Source: Pseudomonas nabeulensis
GTDB taxonomy: Bacteria > Pseudomonadota > Gammaproteobacteria > Pseudomonadales > Pseudomonadaceae
Assembly: GCF_004682045.1 (NCBI RefSeq)
Contig: NZ_QUZT01000042.1
Coordinates: 1 to 59,339 of the forward strand
DNA: 59,339 nucleotides
Reading direction: 5' to 3'
The stretch's first letter is position 1, and each line of letters opens with the position of its first letter. The notes beneath the pieces are model-generated. The model saw only the letters and a list, made by a program, of their open reading frames with translations, was not told where the DNA came from and searched no databases. The position numbers and the translations under genes were made by a program. Of the stretch, positions 1 through 8,612 are shown in pieces.

Positions 1-109
1 GCGAGAAAAGTTATCGTGACTTAACCCTGACCATCCTCACATCACTGGTCGGGATGGGGGGGATGCCCACAAGCGTCGATGACGCCCGTTGAATATGAAC
101 GGAGTGCCG

Positions 110-361
110 ATGATGGGATACGACGAAAAACTGATTGAAGACGCGGTACTTGCTCTATTGGCAGCCTTCAGTTCGAAGGATGGCAATGCTTGGAAGGGGT
201 TCGACTTCGAAATCATGAACCGGTTACATGAGCATGGTTTCATCAGTAACCCGGTCAACAGGAATAAATCGATTTGGCTGACTGAGGAGGGGCTCGAACG
301 AGGCACGCAGCTGGCTGAGCAGTTGTTTGGAGTGAGAGCTCCATCCGACTCTGATGCCTGA
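110..361 (+). CDS. DUF6429 family small protein
   Basis: This encodes an 83-residue soluble protein of unknown function. The central pattern (AWKGFDF, then NRLHEHGFISNP, then LTEEG) matches my recollection of the DUF6429 family, whose members look like small winged-helix-like proteins in which a 'Leu-His-Glu-x-Gly-Leu-Ile' helix precedes a short beta hairpin. The frame stays open upstream to a TTG at 89. The ATG at 110 is preferred because GGAG lies just upstream (101-104) and because family members begin close to the YDE motif; ATG 113 is also possible. There is no obvious partner gene: the next reading frame is a decayed kinase. No function should be assumed. Confidence 0.6.
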   Translation: MMGYDEKLIEDAVLALLAAFSSKDGNAWKGFDFEIMNRLHEHGFISNPVNRNKSIWLTEEGLERGTQLAEQLFGVRAPSDSDA

Positions 362-394
362 TCTCGAACTGCTGGTGTGCGGTCGTCAGGTGTC

Positions 395-932
395 ATGCAG
401 CGCGTCATGATTGTTGGCCAGCCAGGTTCAGGAAAAACGACCCTTGCTCGCGAATTGGGTAAGCGTACCGAGCTGCCTGTCATTCATATCGATACGATCC
501 ACTGGCAGCCTGGATGGATCGAGCGGAGTCAGGAGGAAAAGACGCGCCTCTGTCGCGAGGTTGAAGCGCGTGACCGGTGGATATTTGAAGGGGGGGCATT
601 CGGTCACTTGGGACAGCCGTATTGCGCGAGCCGATCTCTTGATATGGATTGATCGTTCAACGCCGCTGCGATTTTAGCGTGTGCTTCTCAGGGCGCTGAT
701 TCGGCGTGACGGCTTTCGGCCTGACCTTCCTGATAACTGTCCTGAGCGGCTAGGGAGTCTCCCGGAGTTTTTCAGCTTCATGTGGATGACTCGCAAATCG
801 GCGCGCTCCAAAATGAAACAGCTCGCGGCATCCGCCCCATCGACGTGCTGTGTCATCTGCCTGAGCTCCAACCGCCAGACGAAACTATTTCTTGAAAGCG
901 TCGAGAGGTCGTGTGGCGCAGAGGCGCCCTAG
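395..932 (+). pseudogene. P-loop (adenylate kinase/topology-modulation-like) ATPase, broken
   Basis: This was a roughly 175-residue small nucleotide kinase of the FlaR/adenylate kinase-like type. The N-terminus carries a Walker A motif (GQPGSGKTT) and the HIDTIHWQPGW segment typical of the family. The frame beginning at ATG 395 is correct up to a run of seven G at 590-596. After it the expected protein (EGGHSVTWDSR, then ARADLLIWIDR) continues only in the frame one base back, so a base has probably been gained there. That second frame then meets TAG at 675-677, exactly where relatives have a tryptophan before RVLLRAL, and runs on with good homology to 932. One frameshift and one nonsense change make a functional product unlikely. 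The G-run slip alone could be a sequencing error; the TAG could not be explained that way. Confidence 0.75.
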
Positions 933-1143
933 AAACATGATCTCGGATAGAACCGTCGCACATATCCCGCTAGCCCATGCGACTCTCTCAAGTGCACTGT
1001 AGCGCGGCTGAAGAGTGTGATGGGAGGGTGTGGAGGGTTGCAGTCAGAAGTTGTTCTTCCAGGCATGAGAACCTGCAAAGGCTTGCAGAGTATTTTGATC
1101 GAGAGGGGAGGCTCCCTGCCGGTGAAGCACTTTTCGGCAGACG

Positions 1144-1173
1144 AAAAAAAAGACCTTGAATTTCAAGGTCTTT
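1144..1173 (-). terminator. Rho-independent terminator of tRNA-Leu
   Basis: A perfect inverted repeat (AAAGACCTTGAA paired with TTCAAGGTCTTT) is followed on the minus strand by a run of eight T. It lies 8 bases beyond the encoded CCA end of the tRNA, the expected place for its terminator. Confidence 0.85.
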
Positions 1174-1181
1174 CTTTAAGA

Positions 1182-1266
1182 TGGTGCCCCGAGGGAGACT
1201 CGAACTCCCACTCCTTTCGAAAACGGATTTTGAATCCGCCGCGTCTACCAATTCCGCCATCAGGGC
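1182..1266 (-). tRNA. tRNA-Leu (anticodon CAA)
   Basis: Read on the minus strand, 85 bases fold as a class II tRNA. The acceptor stem is GCCCTGA with TCGGGGC. The D-loop holds the usual AATTGGTAGAC, the anticodon stem-loop carries CAA in a TTCAAAA loop, a long variable arm follows, and the T-arm reads GTTCGAGTC. The 3' CCA is encoded. It reads TTG codons. It is transcribed away from queA, and its 3' end faces the accessory-looking genes at 110-932. Confidence 0.95.
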
Positions 1267-1374
1267 TCAATGGCGGCGAAGTATAGAGATGAGATTACCG
1301 TTGGTCAATCACCTTTCATGGTCTATTTTCACTATTTCCGCTAGACTTCCCGGCCCTGCTAGACGAACTCCATC

Positions 1375-2424
1375 ATGCGCGTTGCTGACTTTACTTTTGA
1401 ACTCCCTGATTCGCTGATTGCTCGCCACCCTTTGGCCGAGCGTCGCGCCAGTCGCCTGCTTACCCTGGACGGGGTGAGCGGTGCCCTCGCACACCGTCAA
1501 TTCACTGATTTGCTTGAGCATTTGCGCCCCGGCGATCTGATGGTGTTCAACAATACCCGTGTGATTCCAGCGCGGCTGTTTGGCCAGAAAGCTTCCGGTG
1601 GCAAGTTGGAAATTCTGGTGGAGCGCGTACTGGACAGTCATCGCGTACTGGCCCATGTGCGTTCCAGCAAATCGCCGAAACCGGGTGCCAGCATCCTCAT
1701 CGATGGCGGTGGCGAAGCCGAGATGGTTGCGCGTCATGATGCGCTGTTCGAGCTCAAGTTTGCCGAAGAGGTTCTGCCGTTGCTGGAGCGCGTCGGCCAT
1801 ATGCCGTTGCCGCCGTATATCGACCGCCCCGACGAAGACTCGGACCGCGAACGTTACCAGACTGTCTACTCCCAACGCCTGGGTGCCGTTGCCGCGCCAA
1901 CCGCCGGGCTGCACTTCGACCAGCCGCTGCTGGATGCGATAGCCGCCAAAGGCGTAGAAACCGCTTATGTGACCCTGCACGTGGGGGCTGGCACGTTTCA
2001 GCCGGTGCGTGTGGATAACATCGAAGATCACCACATGCACAGCGAGTGGCTGGAAGTCACCCAGGAAGTCGTTGACGCTGTTACGGCGTGCAAGGCGCGT
2101 GGCGGGCGAGTGGTGGCTGTCGGGACCACCAGCGTGCGCTCCCTGGAAAGCGCGGCGCGTGATGGCGTCCTGAAGCCGTTCAGCGGCGATACCGATATCT
2201 TCATCTTTCCAGGACGACCATTCCATGTGGTCGATTGCCTGGTGACCAATTTCCATTTGCCCGAATCCACGCTGTTGATGCTGGTCTCGGCATTTGCCGG
2301 TTACCCGGAAACCATGGCTGCTTATCAAGCTGCCATCGACAACGGATACCGTTTTTTCAGCTACGGTGATGCGATGTTTATCACCCGCAACCCGGCGCCA
2401 CGCGGCCCAGAGGAACAACTATGA
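1375..2424 (+). CDS. queA: S-adenosylmethionine:tRNA ribosyltransferase-isomerase
   Basis: QueA transfers and isomerises the ribosyl group of S-adenosylmethionine onto 7-aminomethyl-7-deazaguanine at the wobble position of GUN-anticodon tRNAs, giving epoxyqueuosine. The 349-residue length is standard. Family signatures are visible: MRVADFTFELPDSLIA at the start, VFNNTRVIPARL near residue 60, APTAGLHF in the middle and FHLPESTLLMLVSAF near the C-terminus. The stop overlaps the start of tgt by four bases (ATGA), so the two queuosine enzymes are probably translationally coupled. The 108-base gap to the divergent tRNA-Leu must hold its promoter; no clear -35/-10 pair was identified. Confidence 0.97.
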   Translation: MRVADFTFELPDSLIARHPLAERRASRLLTLDGVSGALAHRQFTDLLEHLRPGDLMVFNNTRVIPARLFGQKASGGKLEILVERVLDSHRVLAHVRSSKSPKPGASILIDGGGEAEMVARHDALFELKFAEEVLPLLERVGHMPLPPYIDRPDEDSDRERYQTVYSQRLGAVAAPTAGLHFDQPLLDAIAAKGVETAYVTLHVGAGTFQPVRVDNIEDHHMHSEWLEVTQEVVDAVTACKARGGRVVAVGTTSVRSLESAARDGVLKPFSGDTDIFIFPGRPFHVVDCLVTNFHLPESTLLMLVSAFAGYPETMAAYQAAIDNGYRFFSYGDAMFITRNPAPRGPEEQL

Positions 2425-3545
2425 GTCGTATGTCGTTTGAATTGCTCGCCACCGACGGCAAAGCCCGTCGTGGCCGCCTTACCTTCCCGCGTGGCACCGT
2501 GGAAACCCCGGCGTTCATGCCGGTCGGTACCTATGGCACCGTCAAGGGCATGCTGCCGCGTGACATCGTCGCCACGGGCGCCGAGATCATCCTTGGCAAC
2601 ACCTTCCACCTGTGGCTGCGCCCAGGCACGGAAGTGATCAAGAAACATGGTGACCTGCACGACTTCATGAAGTGGCAGGGCCCGATCCTCACCGACTCCG
2701 GTGGTTTCCAGGTGTTCAGCCTCGGCGCCATGCGCAAGATCAAGGAAGAGGGCGTCACCTTCGCCTCGCCGGTGGACGGGTCCAAAGTGTTCATGGGGCC
2801 AGAAGAATCGATGCAGGTGCAGCGTGACCTGGGCTCCGACATCGTAATGATTTTTGACGAGTGTACGCCGTACCCAGCCGACGAAGATGTCGCACGGATC
2901 TCCATGGAGCTGTCCCTGCGTTGGGCCCAGCGTTCGAAGAATGCCCATGGCGACAACACGGCGGCTTTGTTCGGTATTGTCCAGGGCGGCATGCATGAAA
3001 GCCTGCGCAAACGCTCGCTGGAAGGTCTCGACAAGATCGGCTTTGACGGCCTGGCCATTGGCGGTTTGTCGGTAGGCGAACCCAAGCACGAAATGATCAA
3101 AGTGCTGGATTACCTGCCAGGCCTGATGCCCGCTGACAAACCTCGTTACCTTATGGGCGTTGGCAAACCGGAAGATCTCGTAGAGGGTGTGCGCCGCGGT
3201 GTGGACATGTTCGATTGCGTGATGCCAACCCGTAATGCCCGCAATGGGCATCTGTTCATCGATACAGGCGTGCTGAAGATCCGTAACGCGTTCCATCGCC
3301 ATGATGATTCGCCGCTGGATCCCACCTGTGATTGCTACACCTGCCAGAACTTCTCCCGTGCTTATCTGCACCATTTGGACAAGTGTGGGGAAATGCTGGG
3401 TAGCATGTTGAATACCATCCACAATTTGCGTCACTACCAAGTCCTGATGGCTGGTTTGCGCGAGGCTATTCAACAGGGTACATTGGCCGCCTTCGTCGAT
3501 GCCTTCTATGCCAAGCGCGGGCTCCCTGTGCCGCCCTTGGACTGA
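2421..3545 (+). CDS. tgt: tRNA-guanine transglycosylase
   Basis: Tgt swaps guanine 34 for preQ1 in tRNA-Asp, -Asn, -His and -Tyr, the step before QueA. The protein is 374 residues, a normal length. Visible motifs include GTYGTVKGM and GNTFHLWLRPG near the N-terminus, TDSGGFQVFSLG with the conserved aspartate, the FDECTPYP segment, GLAIGGLSVGEP, and the C-terminal zinc site CDCYTC followed by a distal histidine (YLHHL). It starts inside the queA stop codon; ATG 2430 is a second in-frame candidate but 2421 gives the coupled overlap. yajC follows after 43 bases, in the canonical queA-tgt-yajC-secDF order. Confidence 0.97.
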   Translation: MSRMSFELLATDGKARRGRLTFPRGTVETPAFMPVGTYGTVKGMLPRDIVATGAEIILGNTFHLWLRPGTEVIKKHGDLHDFMKWQGPILTDSGGFQVFSLGAMRKIKEEGVTFASPVDGSKVFMGPEESMQVQRDLGSDIVMIFDECTPYPADEDVARISMELSLRWAQRSKNAHGDNTAALFGIVQGGMHESLRKRSLEGLDKIGFDGLAIGGLSVGEPKHEMIKVLDYLPGLMPADKPRYLMGVGKPEDLVEGVRRGVDMFDCVMPTRNARNGHLFIDTGVLKIRNAFHRHDDSPLDPTCDCYTCQNFSRAYLHHLDKCGEMLGSMLNTIHNLRHYQVLMAGLREAIQQGTLAAFVDAFYAKRGLPVPPLD

Positions 3546-3588
3546 GTTTTCCGACCCTAAGATTCACTATTTGCAACTGGAGTGCTAA

Positions 3589-3927
3589 ATGAGCTTTTTT
3601 ATCTCTAACGCCATGGCTGATGCCGCCGCGCCTGCCGCTGCCGGTCCTATGGGCGGTGGTTTCGAGTGGATTTTCCTGGTCGGCTTCCTGGTCATCTTCT
3701 ACCTGATGATCTGGCGTCCACAGGCCAAGCGTGCCAAAGAGCAGAAGAACCTGCTGGGCAGCCTGCAGAAAGGTGACGAAGTTGTGACCACCGGTGGTAT
3801 CGCTGGCAAGATCACCAAGGTCTCCGACGCTTTCGTGGTTCTGGAAGTCTCCGACACCGTGGAAATGAAGTTCCAGAAAGGCGCCATCGCCGCCACGCTG
3901 CCAAAAGGCACGCTCAAAGCGATCTAA
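3589..3927 (+). CDS. yajC: Sec translocon accessory subunit YajC
   Basis: YajC is a small inner-membrane protein that joins SecD and SecF in the accessory complex of the SecYEG translocon. The 112-residue product has one transmembrane helix (about residues 24-42, FLVGFLVIFYLMIW), followed by the conserved RPQAKRAKE and a cytoplasmic beta-rich domain with the KGDEVVTTGGI signature. An Ala/Met-rich N-terminal tail precedes the helix. A ribosome site (GGAG) sits seven bases before ATG 3589. Confidence 0.96.
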   Translation: MSFFISNAMADAAAPAAAGPMGGGFEWIFLVGFLVIFYLMIWRPQAKRAKEQKNLLGSLQKGDEVVTTGGIAGKITKVSDAFVVLEVSDTVEMKFQKGAIAATLPKGTLKAI

Positions 3928-3989
3928 GTTCCAACCTTTACCAATCGACGGGGCGCGCAAGGCGCCCCGCGTTATAAGCGGGCGGCGTG

Positions 3990-5858
3990 ATGCTGAACAA
4001 ATACCCTCTGTGGAAATACGTACTGATCCTGGCGGTGCTGGCGATCGGTTTTATTTATTCCGCTCCCAATCTCTATCCTGATGACCCGGCGATCCAGATC
4101 ACTGGCGCCAGCACTTCGCTGCAGGTCAATCAGGCTGACCTGGAACGCGCGAGCAAAGCGCTCACTGACGCGGGTATCCAGGTCAAGGCGGCATCGTTGG
4201 CGGCTGGTGCTAAGGGCGGTTTGTTGCGCCTGACCAAGGCAGAAGACCAATTGCCGGCCAAGGATGTCGTGCGCAAGGCCATGGGTGATGACTACGTTGT
4301 CGCGCTCAACCTGGCACAGACCACGCCACAATGGCTGCGCAGCATTGGCGCGCACCCGATGAAGCTGGGTCTGGACTTGTCCGGCGGTGTGCACTTCCTG
4401 TTGGAAGTCGACATGGACAAGGCCCTTGATGCACGCCTGAAAGTCTATGAAGGCGATGTGAAGAGCCTGCTGCGCAAAGAGAAGTTGCGTTATCGCAGCC
4501 TGCCGCAGCTCAACGGTGCCATCCAGCTGGGCTTTTCTGACGAAGCTTCCCGCGAACAGGCCCGTGCGCTGATCCGCAAGAACTTCAACGATTTCGACAT
4601 CGTACCGGCCGACCTCAACGGCCAGCCTGTACTGCGTCTGGCGATGACCCCGGCCAAGCTGGCGGAAATCCGCGAATACTCCATCAAGCAGAACTTGACC
4701 ACGGTACGTAACCGCGTCAACGAGCTGGGTGTGGCTGAGCCTATCGTTCAGCGCCAGGGTGCCAATCGCATCGTGGTTGAGCTGCCGGGTGTACAGGACA
4801 CCGCTGAAGCCAAGCGTATCCTGGGTAAAACCGCCAACCTGGAATTCCGTCTGGCGGCTGAGCCCGGTGCTACCCGTGCCACTGCCGAGGAATTTGAGTT
4901 CCGCGAAGGCAACCGTCCTCCAGCGTTGATCGAGCGTGGCTTGATCATCACCGGTGACCAGGTGACTGACGCCAAGGCCGGTTTCGGCGAGCACGGCACC
5001 CCAGAAGTGAACATCCGTCTGGATGGTCACGGCGGCGAACTGATGAGCCGGGCCACGCGCAGCAACGTTGGTCGCAGCATGGCAGTGATCTTCATCGAGC
5101 AGCGCCCGGTGACCACTTACACCAAGCAAGTGGTTGACGGTGTCGAGAAAGACGTACCGGTACAGTCCTTCAAGGAAGAGAAAAAGATCATCAGCCTGGC
5201 GACTATCCAGTCGCCGCTGGGTGCTCAATTCCGTATCACCGGCCTGAACGGTCAGGGTGAGTCGTCTGAGCTGGCGCTGCTGTTGCGTGCGGGCGGCCTG
5301 GCTGCCCCAATGTACTTCGCCGAAGAGCGCACCATTGGCCCAAGCCTGGGTGCCGACAACATCACCAAGGGTATCGACGCAGCCTTGTGGGGCATGCTGT
5401 TCGTATCCCTGTTCATCATCGCCATCTACCGCTTCTTCGGCATCATCGCTACCGTTGCCTTGGCGGGCAACATGGTAATGCTGCTGGCTCTGATGTCGCT
5501 GCTGGGGGCTACACTGACCTTGCCAGGTATCGCCGGTATCGTACTCACCATGGGTATGGCGGTAGACGCCAACGTACTGATCTTCTCGCGGATTCGTGAA
5601 GAGATCGCTGCGGGCATGACCGTACAGCGTGCAATCAACGAAGGCTTCGGCCGGGCATTTACCGCGATTCTCGACTCCAACCTGACCACTTTGCTGGTCG
5701 GCGGGATTCTCTTTGCCATGGGCACCGGCCCGGTCAAAGGTTTTGCGGTGACCATGTCCCTCGGTATCTTTACCTCGATGTTCACGGCCATCATGGTGAC
5801 CCGCGCAATGGTCAACCTGATCTTTGGCGGGCGTGACTTCAAGAAGTTGTGGATTTAA
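3990..5858 (+). CDS. secD: Protein translocase subunit SecD
   Basis: SecD is an RND-type inner-membrane protein that uses the proton gradient to pull exported proteins through the periplasmic side of SecYEG. The 622-residue product begins MLNKYPLWKYVLIL, matching the usual SecD start, so ATG 3990 was chosen over the in-frame GTG one codon upstream. The large periplasmic domain (about residues 30-440) carries LGLDLSGGVHFLLEVD near residue 125 and the P1 repeats. Five further transmembrane helices follow, with AGIVLTMGMAVDANVLIF holding the conserved aspartate used in proton flow. secF begins nine bases after the stop. Confidence 0.97.
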   Translation: MLNKYPLWKYVLILAVLAIGFIYSAPNLYPDDPAIQITGASTSLQVNQADLERASKALTDAGIQVKAASLAAGAKGGLLRLTKAEDQLPAKDVVRKAMGDDYVVALNLAQTTPQWLRSIGAHPMKLGLDLSGGVHFLLEVDMDKALDARLKVYEGDVKSLLRKEKLRYRSLPQLNGAIQLGFSDEASREQARALIRKNFNDFDIVPADLNGQPVLRLAMTPAKLAEIREYSIKQNLTTVRNRVNELGVAEPIVQRQGANRIVVELPGVQDTAEAKRILGKTANLEFRLAAEPGATRATAEEFEFREGNRPPALIERGLIITGDQVTDAKAGFGEHGTPEVNIRLDGHGGELMSRATRSNVGRSMAVIFIEQRPVTTYTKQVVDGVEKDVPVQSFKEEKKIISLATIQSPLGAQFRITGLNGQGESSELALLLRAGGLAAPMYFAEERTIGPSLGADNITKGIDAALWGMLFVSLFIIAIYRFFGIIATVALAGNMVMLLALMSLLGATLTLPGIAGIVLTMGMAVDANVLIFSRIREEIAAGMTVQRAINEGFGRAFTAILDSNLTTLLVGGILFAMGTGPVKGFAVTMSLGIFTSMFTAIMVTRAMVNLIFGGRDFKKLWI

Positions 5859-5867
5859 GGGGCTGCC

Positions 5868-6782
5868 ATGTTACGTACAATCAACTTCATGGGCGTTCGC
5901 AACGTTGCGTTCGGCGTCACCGTGCTCCTTACCGTTCTGGCGCTGTTCAGCTGGTTCCATAAGGGCCTGAACTACGGTCTGGACTTCACCGGCGGTACGC
6001 TCATCGAGCTGACCTACGAGAAGCCTGCTGACGTTACCCTGGTGCGCAGTGAGCTGGTCAAGGCTGGCTATCACGAAGCCATCGTGCAGAGCTTTGGTGC
6101 GACCACTGACCTGCTGGTGCGTATGCCAGGCGAAGACCCGCAACTGGGTCACCAGGTAGCCGAGGCCTTGCAGAAGGTCGGTGGCGACAACCCGGCGTCG
6201 GTCAAGCGCGTCGAGTTCGTGGGGCCGCAGGTAGGTGAAGAGCTGCGCGACCAGGGCGGCCTCGGCATGCTGTTGGCGCTGGTCGGTATCATGATCTACC
6301 TGGCCTTCCGTTTTCAGTGGAAGTTTGGCGTCGGCGCCATTGTGTCGCTGATTCACGACGTGATCGTGACCGTGGGTATCCTGGCGTACTTCCAGATTAC
6401 CTTCGACCTGACCGTACTGGCTGCCGTGCTGGCGATCATTGGTTACTCCCTCAATGACACCATCGTGGTATTCGACCGGGTTCGTGAGAACTTCCGTGTG
6501 CTGCGCAAGGCATCGTTGATCGAGAACATCAACGTATCCACCACTCAGACCCTGTTGCGCACCATGGCCACGTCGATCTCCACCTTGCTGGCGATTGCTG
6601 CACTGATGATCTTCGGCGGCGATAACCTGTGGGGCTTCTCCCTGGCGCTGTTCATCGGCGTCCTGGCGGGCACTTACTCGTCGATCTACATCGCCAACGT
6701 GGTGCTGATCTGGCTGAACCTCAACAGCGAAGACCTGATCCCTCCGGCCAGCACTGGCAAGGAGGTCGACGACCGCCCTTGA
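5868..6782 (+). CDS. secF: Protein translocase subunit SecF
   Basis: SecF is the partner of SecD. The 304-residue protein has an N-terminal helix (about 17-35), a periplasmic domain introduced by GLNYGLDFTGGTLIEL, and five C-terminal membrane helices with the RND signature GYSLNDTIVVFDRVREN around residue 190. It ends in a short charged tail. The gene is nine bases downstream of secD and is followed by a strong terminator, so it closes the queA-tgt-yajC-secD-secF unit. Confidence 0.97.
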   Translation: MLRTINFMGVRNVAFGVTVLLTVLALFSWFHKGLNYGLDFTGGTLIELTYEKPADVTLVRSELVKAGYHEAIVQSFGATTDLLVRMPGEDPQLGHQVAEALQKVGGDNPASVKRVEFVGPQVGEELRDQGGLGMLLALVGIMIYLAFRFQWKFGVGAIVSLIHDVIVTVGILAYFQITFDLTVLAAVLAIIGYSLNDTIVVFDRVRENFRVLRKASLIENINVSTTQTLLRTMATSISTLLAIAALMIFGGDNLWGFSLALFIGVLAGTYSSIYIANVVLIWLNLNSEDLIPPASTGKEVDDRP

Positions 6783-6810
6783 TGGGCGATTGTTGATCCG
6801 CTGTTACAAG

Positions 6811-6845
6811 AAAGGCACGAGTATTGAACTCGTGCCTTTTTTTTT
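6811..6845 (+). terminator. Terminator after secF
   Basis: A hairpin with arms AAAGGCACGAGT and ACTCGTGCCTTT is followed by nine T. This is a textbook Rho-independent terminator 28 bases after the secF stop. Confidence 0.92.
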
Positions 6846-6905
6846 GCTCCAAGGCTGGGTATAGCGCGGACGTTTCGGTCCGCTTGTGATGGTCAGGAGG
6901 TTCAC

Positions 6906-7448
6906 GTGAACAAGTCGTTGCTGGTTGGTGCGGTATTGGGTGCTGTCGGTGTGACTGCCGGGGGCGCTGTTGCCACCTACAGCCTGGTTAAAAGCGGCCC
7001 TGAGTATGCGCAAGTGCTGGCGGTGCAGCCGGTCAAAACCCAGATTAAAACCCCTCGCGAAGTCTGCAAGGACGTCGCTGTGACTCGGCAGAAGCCGGTG
7101 CAGGATCAGCATCAGATCGTCGGCACCGTGGTCGGTGCGCTGGCCGGTGGCCTGTTGGGTAACCAGGTCGGTGGCGGCAACGGTAAGAAGCTGGCGACCG
7201 TCGCCGGTGCGGTCGGTGGTGGTTATGCGGGTAACAAGGTTCAGGAAGGTATGCAGAACCGCGATACCTACACCACGACGCAGACTCGCTGTAACACCGT
7301 CAATGACATCAGCGACAAGGTGGTTGGTTATGACGTGCGTTACAACCTGGATGGCAAGGAAGGCACGGTGCGCATGGATCGTGATCCAGGCGGCCAGATT
7401 CCAGTCGACAAAGAAGGTCGTCTGATCCTGGGTCAAAACCAGCAGTAA
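6906..7448 (+). CDS. Glycine-zipper 2TM-domain envelope protein
   Basis: This is a 180-residue protein with an N-terminal hydrophobic helix (about residues 4-28, rich in Gly and Ala) that could be an uncleaved anchor or signal. A central glycine-zipper stretch (about 78-115: VGTVVGALAGGLLGNQVG, then GAVGGGYAGNKVQEG) matches the Rick_17kDa/glycine-zipper 2TM family. Relatives are outer-membrane or periplasmic proteins of uncertain role. A short Cys-containing region and a polar C-terminal domain (DVRYNLDGKEGTVRMD) follow. The start is GTG 6906, supported by AGGAGG at 6896-6901. It has its own transcription unit between the secF terminator and a REPIN. Confidence 0.8.
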   Translation: MNKSLLVGAVLGAVGVTAGGAVATYSLVKSGPEYAQVLAVQPVKTQIKTPREVCKDVAVTRQKPVQDQHQIVGTVVGALAGGLLGNQVGGGNGKKLATVAGAVGGGYAGNKVQEGMQNRDTYTTTQTRCNTVNDISDKVVGYDVRYNLDGKEGTVRMDRDPGGQIPVDKEGRLILGQNQQ

Positions 7449-7470
7449 TCCCAGGTTTGGCGCAATTCAA

Positions 7471-7563
7471 AATGTGGGAGGGGGCTTGCTCCCGATTACG
7501 GTGGGTCAGTTATAGATTTATTAACTGACTGTCCGCTATCGGGGGCAAGCCCCCTCCCACATT
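7471..7563. repeat. REPIN (paired inverted REP)
   Basis: Two inverted copies of the Pseudomonas REP unit (GTGGGAGGGGGCTTG... and its complement) sit 41 bases apart. The left arm reads CTCCCGAT where the right arm complement would require CCCCCGAT, so the pair has one mismatch. It lies between the convergent ends of the glycine-zipper gene and suhB. Confidence 0.92.
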
Positions 7564-7610
7564 TGATTGTTAGTGTTACTGATCTCTCGGTTAGCGCCAA
7601 ATCCCAGGCA

Positions 7611-7640
7611 AAAAAAAGCACCCCTTGGGGTGCTTTTTTG
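7611..7640 (-). terminator. Terminator after suhB (bidirectional shape)
   Basis: Arms AAAAAAGCACCCC and GGGGTGCTTTTTT form a hairpin with T-runs on either strand. It is 11 bases past the suhB stop and can also serve the converging rightward gene. Confidence 0.9.
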
Positions 7641-7651
7641 TGCTTGCTCGC

Positions 7652-8467
7652 TTAACGCTTCAGCGAAGCCGGCAGGTGCGGCTGGATGGCCGTCAGTACT
7701 GCCTTGAAGCATTTGGTGTTACCTGCAACCACGTGACCTTTTTCAAGGAAGTCGTGACCGCCGGTGAAGTCGCTGACCAAGCCGCCAGCTTCCTGGATCA
7801 ACAGGGCGCCTGCAGCCATGTCCCACTCGGACAGGCCCGATTCCCAGAACGCATCGAAACGGCCGGCAGCCACGTAGGCCAGGTCCAGGCTCGCTGCACC
7901 AGCACGACGGATACCGGCAGTCTGGCCAACCAGGGCGCGGAACATGCCCAGGTAGTTTTCCAGATTGTCCATCTGGTCGTCACGGAACGGGAAGCCAGTA
8001 CCCAGCAGGGCGCCGTCCAGGCTGGTGCGGCCGCTGACGCGCAGGCGGCGACCATTCAGTTGGGCGCCACGGCCACGGCTGGCGGTGAATTCTTCCTGGC
8101 GAACCGGGTCCAGCACAACGGCGTGCTCCAGACGGCCGCGGTATTTGCACGCGATGCTCACGGCAAAGTGCGGAATGCCGCGCAGGAAGTTGGTGGTGCC
8201 ATCCAGTGGGTCGATGATCCACAGGTAGTCTTCGCCTTCGCCGCTACCTTTGTGCAGGCCGGTTTCTTCACCGAGGATGCCGTGGGTAGGGTAGGCCTTG
8301 CGCAGCGCGTCGATGATTTTCTGCTCGGCGGCGCGATCCACCTCGGATACATAATCCTTGGCGTCTTTTTCGTCGACCTTGATGGTATCCAGGCGCTCGA
8401 TGGAGCGGAAGATCAATTCACTGGCGCTGCGGGCGGCGCGCAGCGCGATATTCAGCATGGGCTGCAT
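7652..8467 (-). CDS. suhB: Inositol-1-monophosphatase SuhB
   Basis: SuhB is a Mg-dependent, Li-sensitive inositol monophosphatase. In gammaproteobacteria it also acts as a transcription antitermination and virulence-affecting factor. The 271-residue product has the family motifs: GEETG around residue 68, WIIDPLDGTTNF around 84-95 with the metal-binding aspartates, and the C-terminal WDMAAGALLIQEAGG. It diverges from trmJ across 145 bases, a pairing typical of Pseudomonas. The start ATG (8467) has AGGTGA about eight bases upstream on the minus strand. Confidence 0.95.
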   Translation of the reverse strand: MQPMLNIALRAARSASELIFRSIERLDTIKVDEKDAKDYVSEVDRAAEQKIIDALRKAYPTHGILGEETGLHKGSGEGEDYLWIIDPLDGTTNFLRGIPHFAVSIACKYRGRLEHAVVLDPVRQEEFTASRGRGAQLNGRRLRVSGRTSLDGALLGTGFPFRDDQMDNLENYLGMFRALVGQTAGIRRAGAASLDLAYVAAGRFDAFWESGLSEWDMAAGALLIQEAGGLVSDFTGGHDFLEKGHVVAGNTKCFKAVLTAIQPHLPASLKR

Positions 8468-8612
8468 GGATGTGTCACCTAAGGTTGTTAAAGAAAGCCG
8501 AGCATTCTAGCAGAAACTTTCTTCAGGTGAAGGACGACGTTAGCTTTCATGGCATAACCTTAGGCTGTTCTGTAAGATTTGCTCCCCTTTCCTATGTCCG
8601 AGAGCGCCTCCC

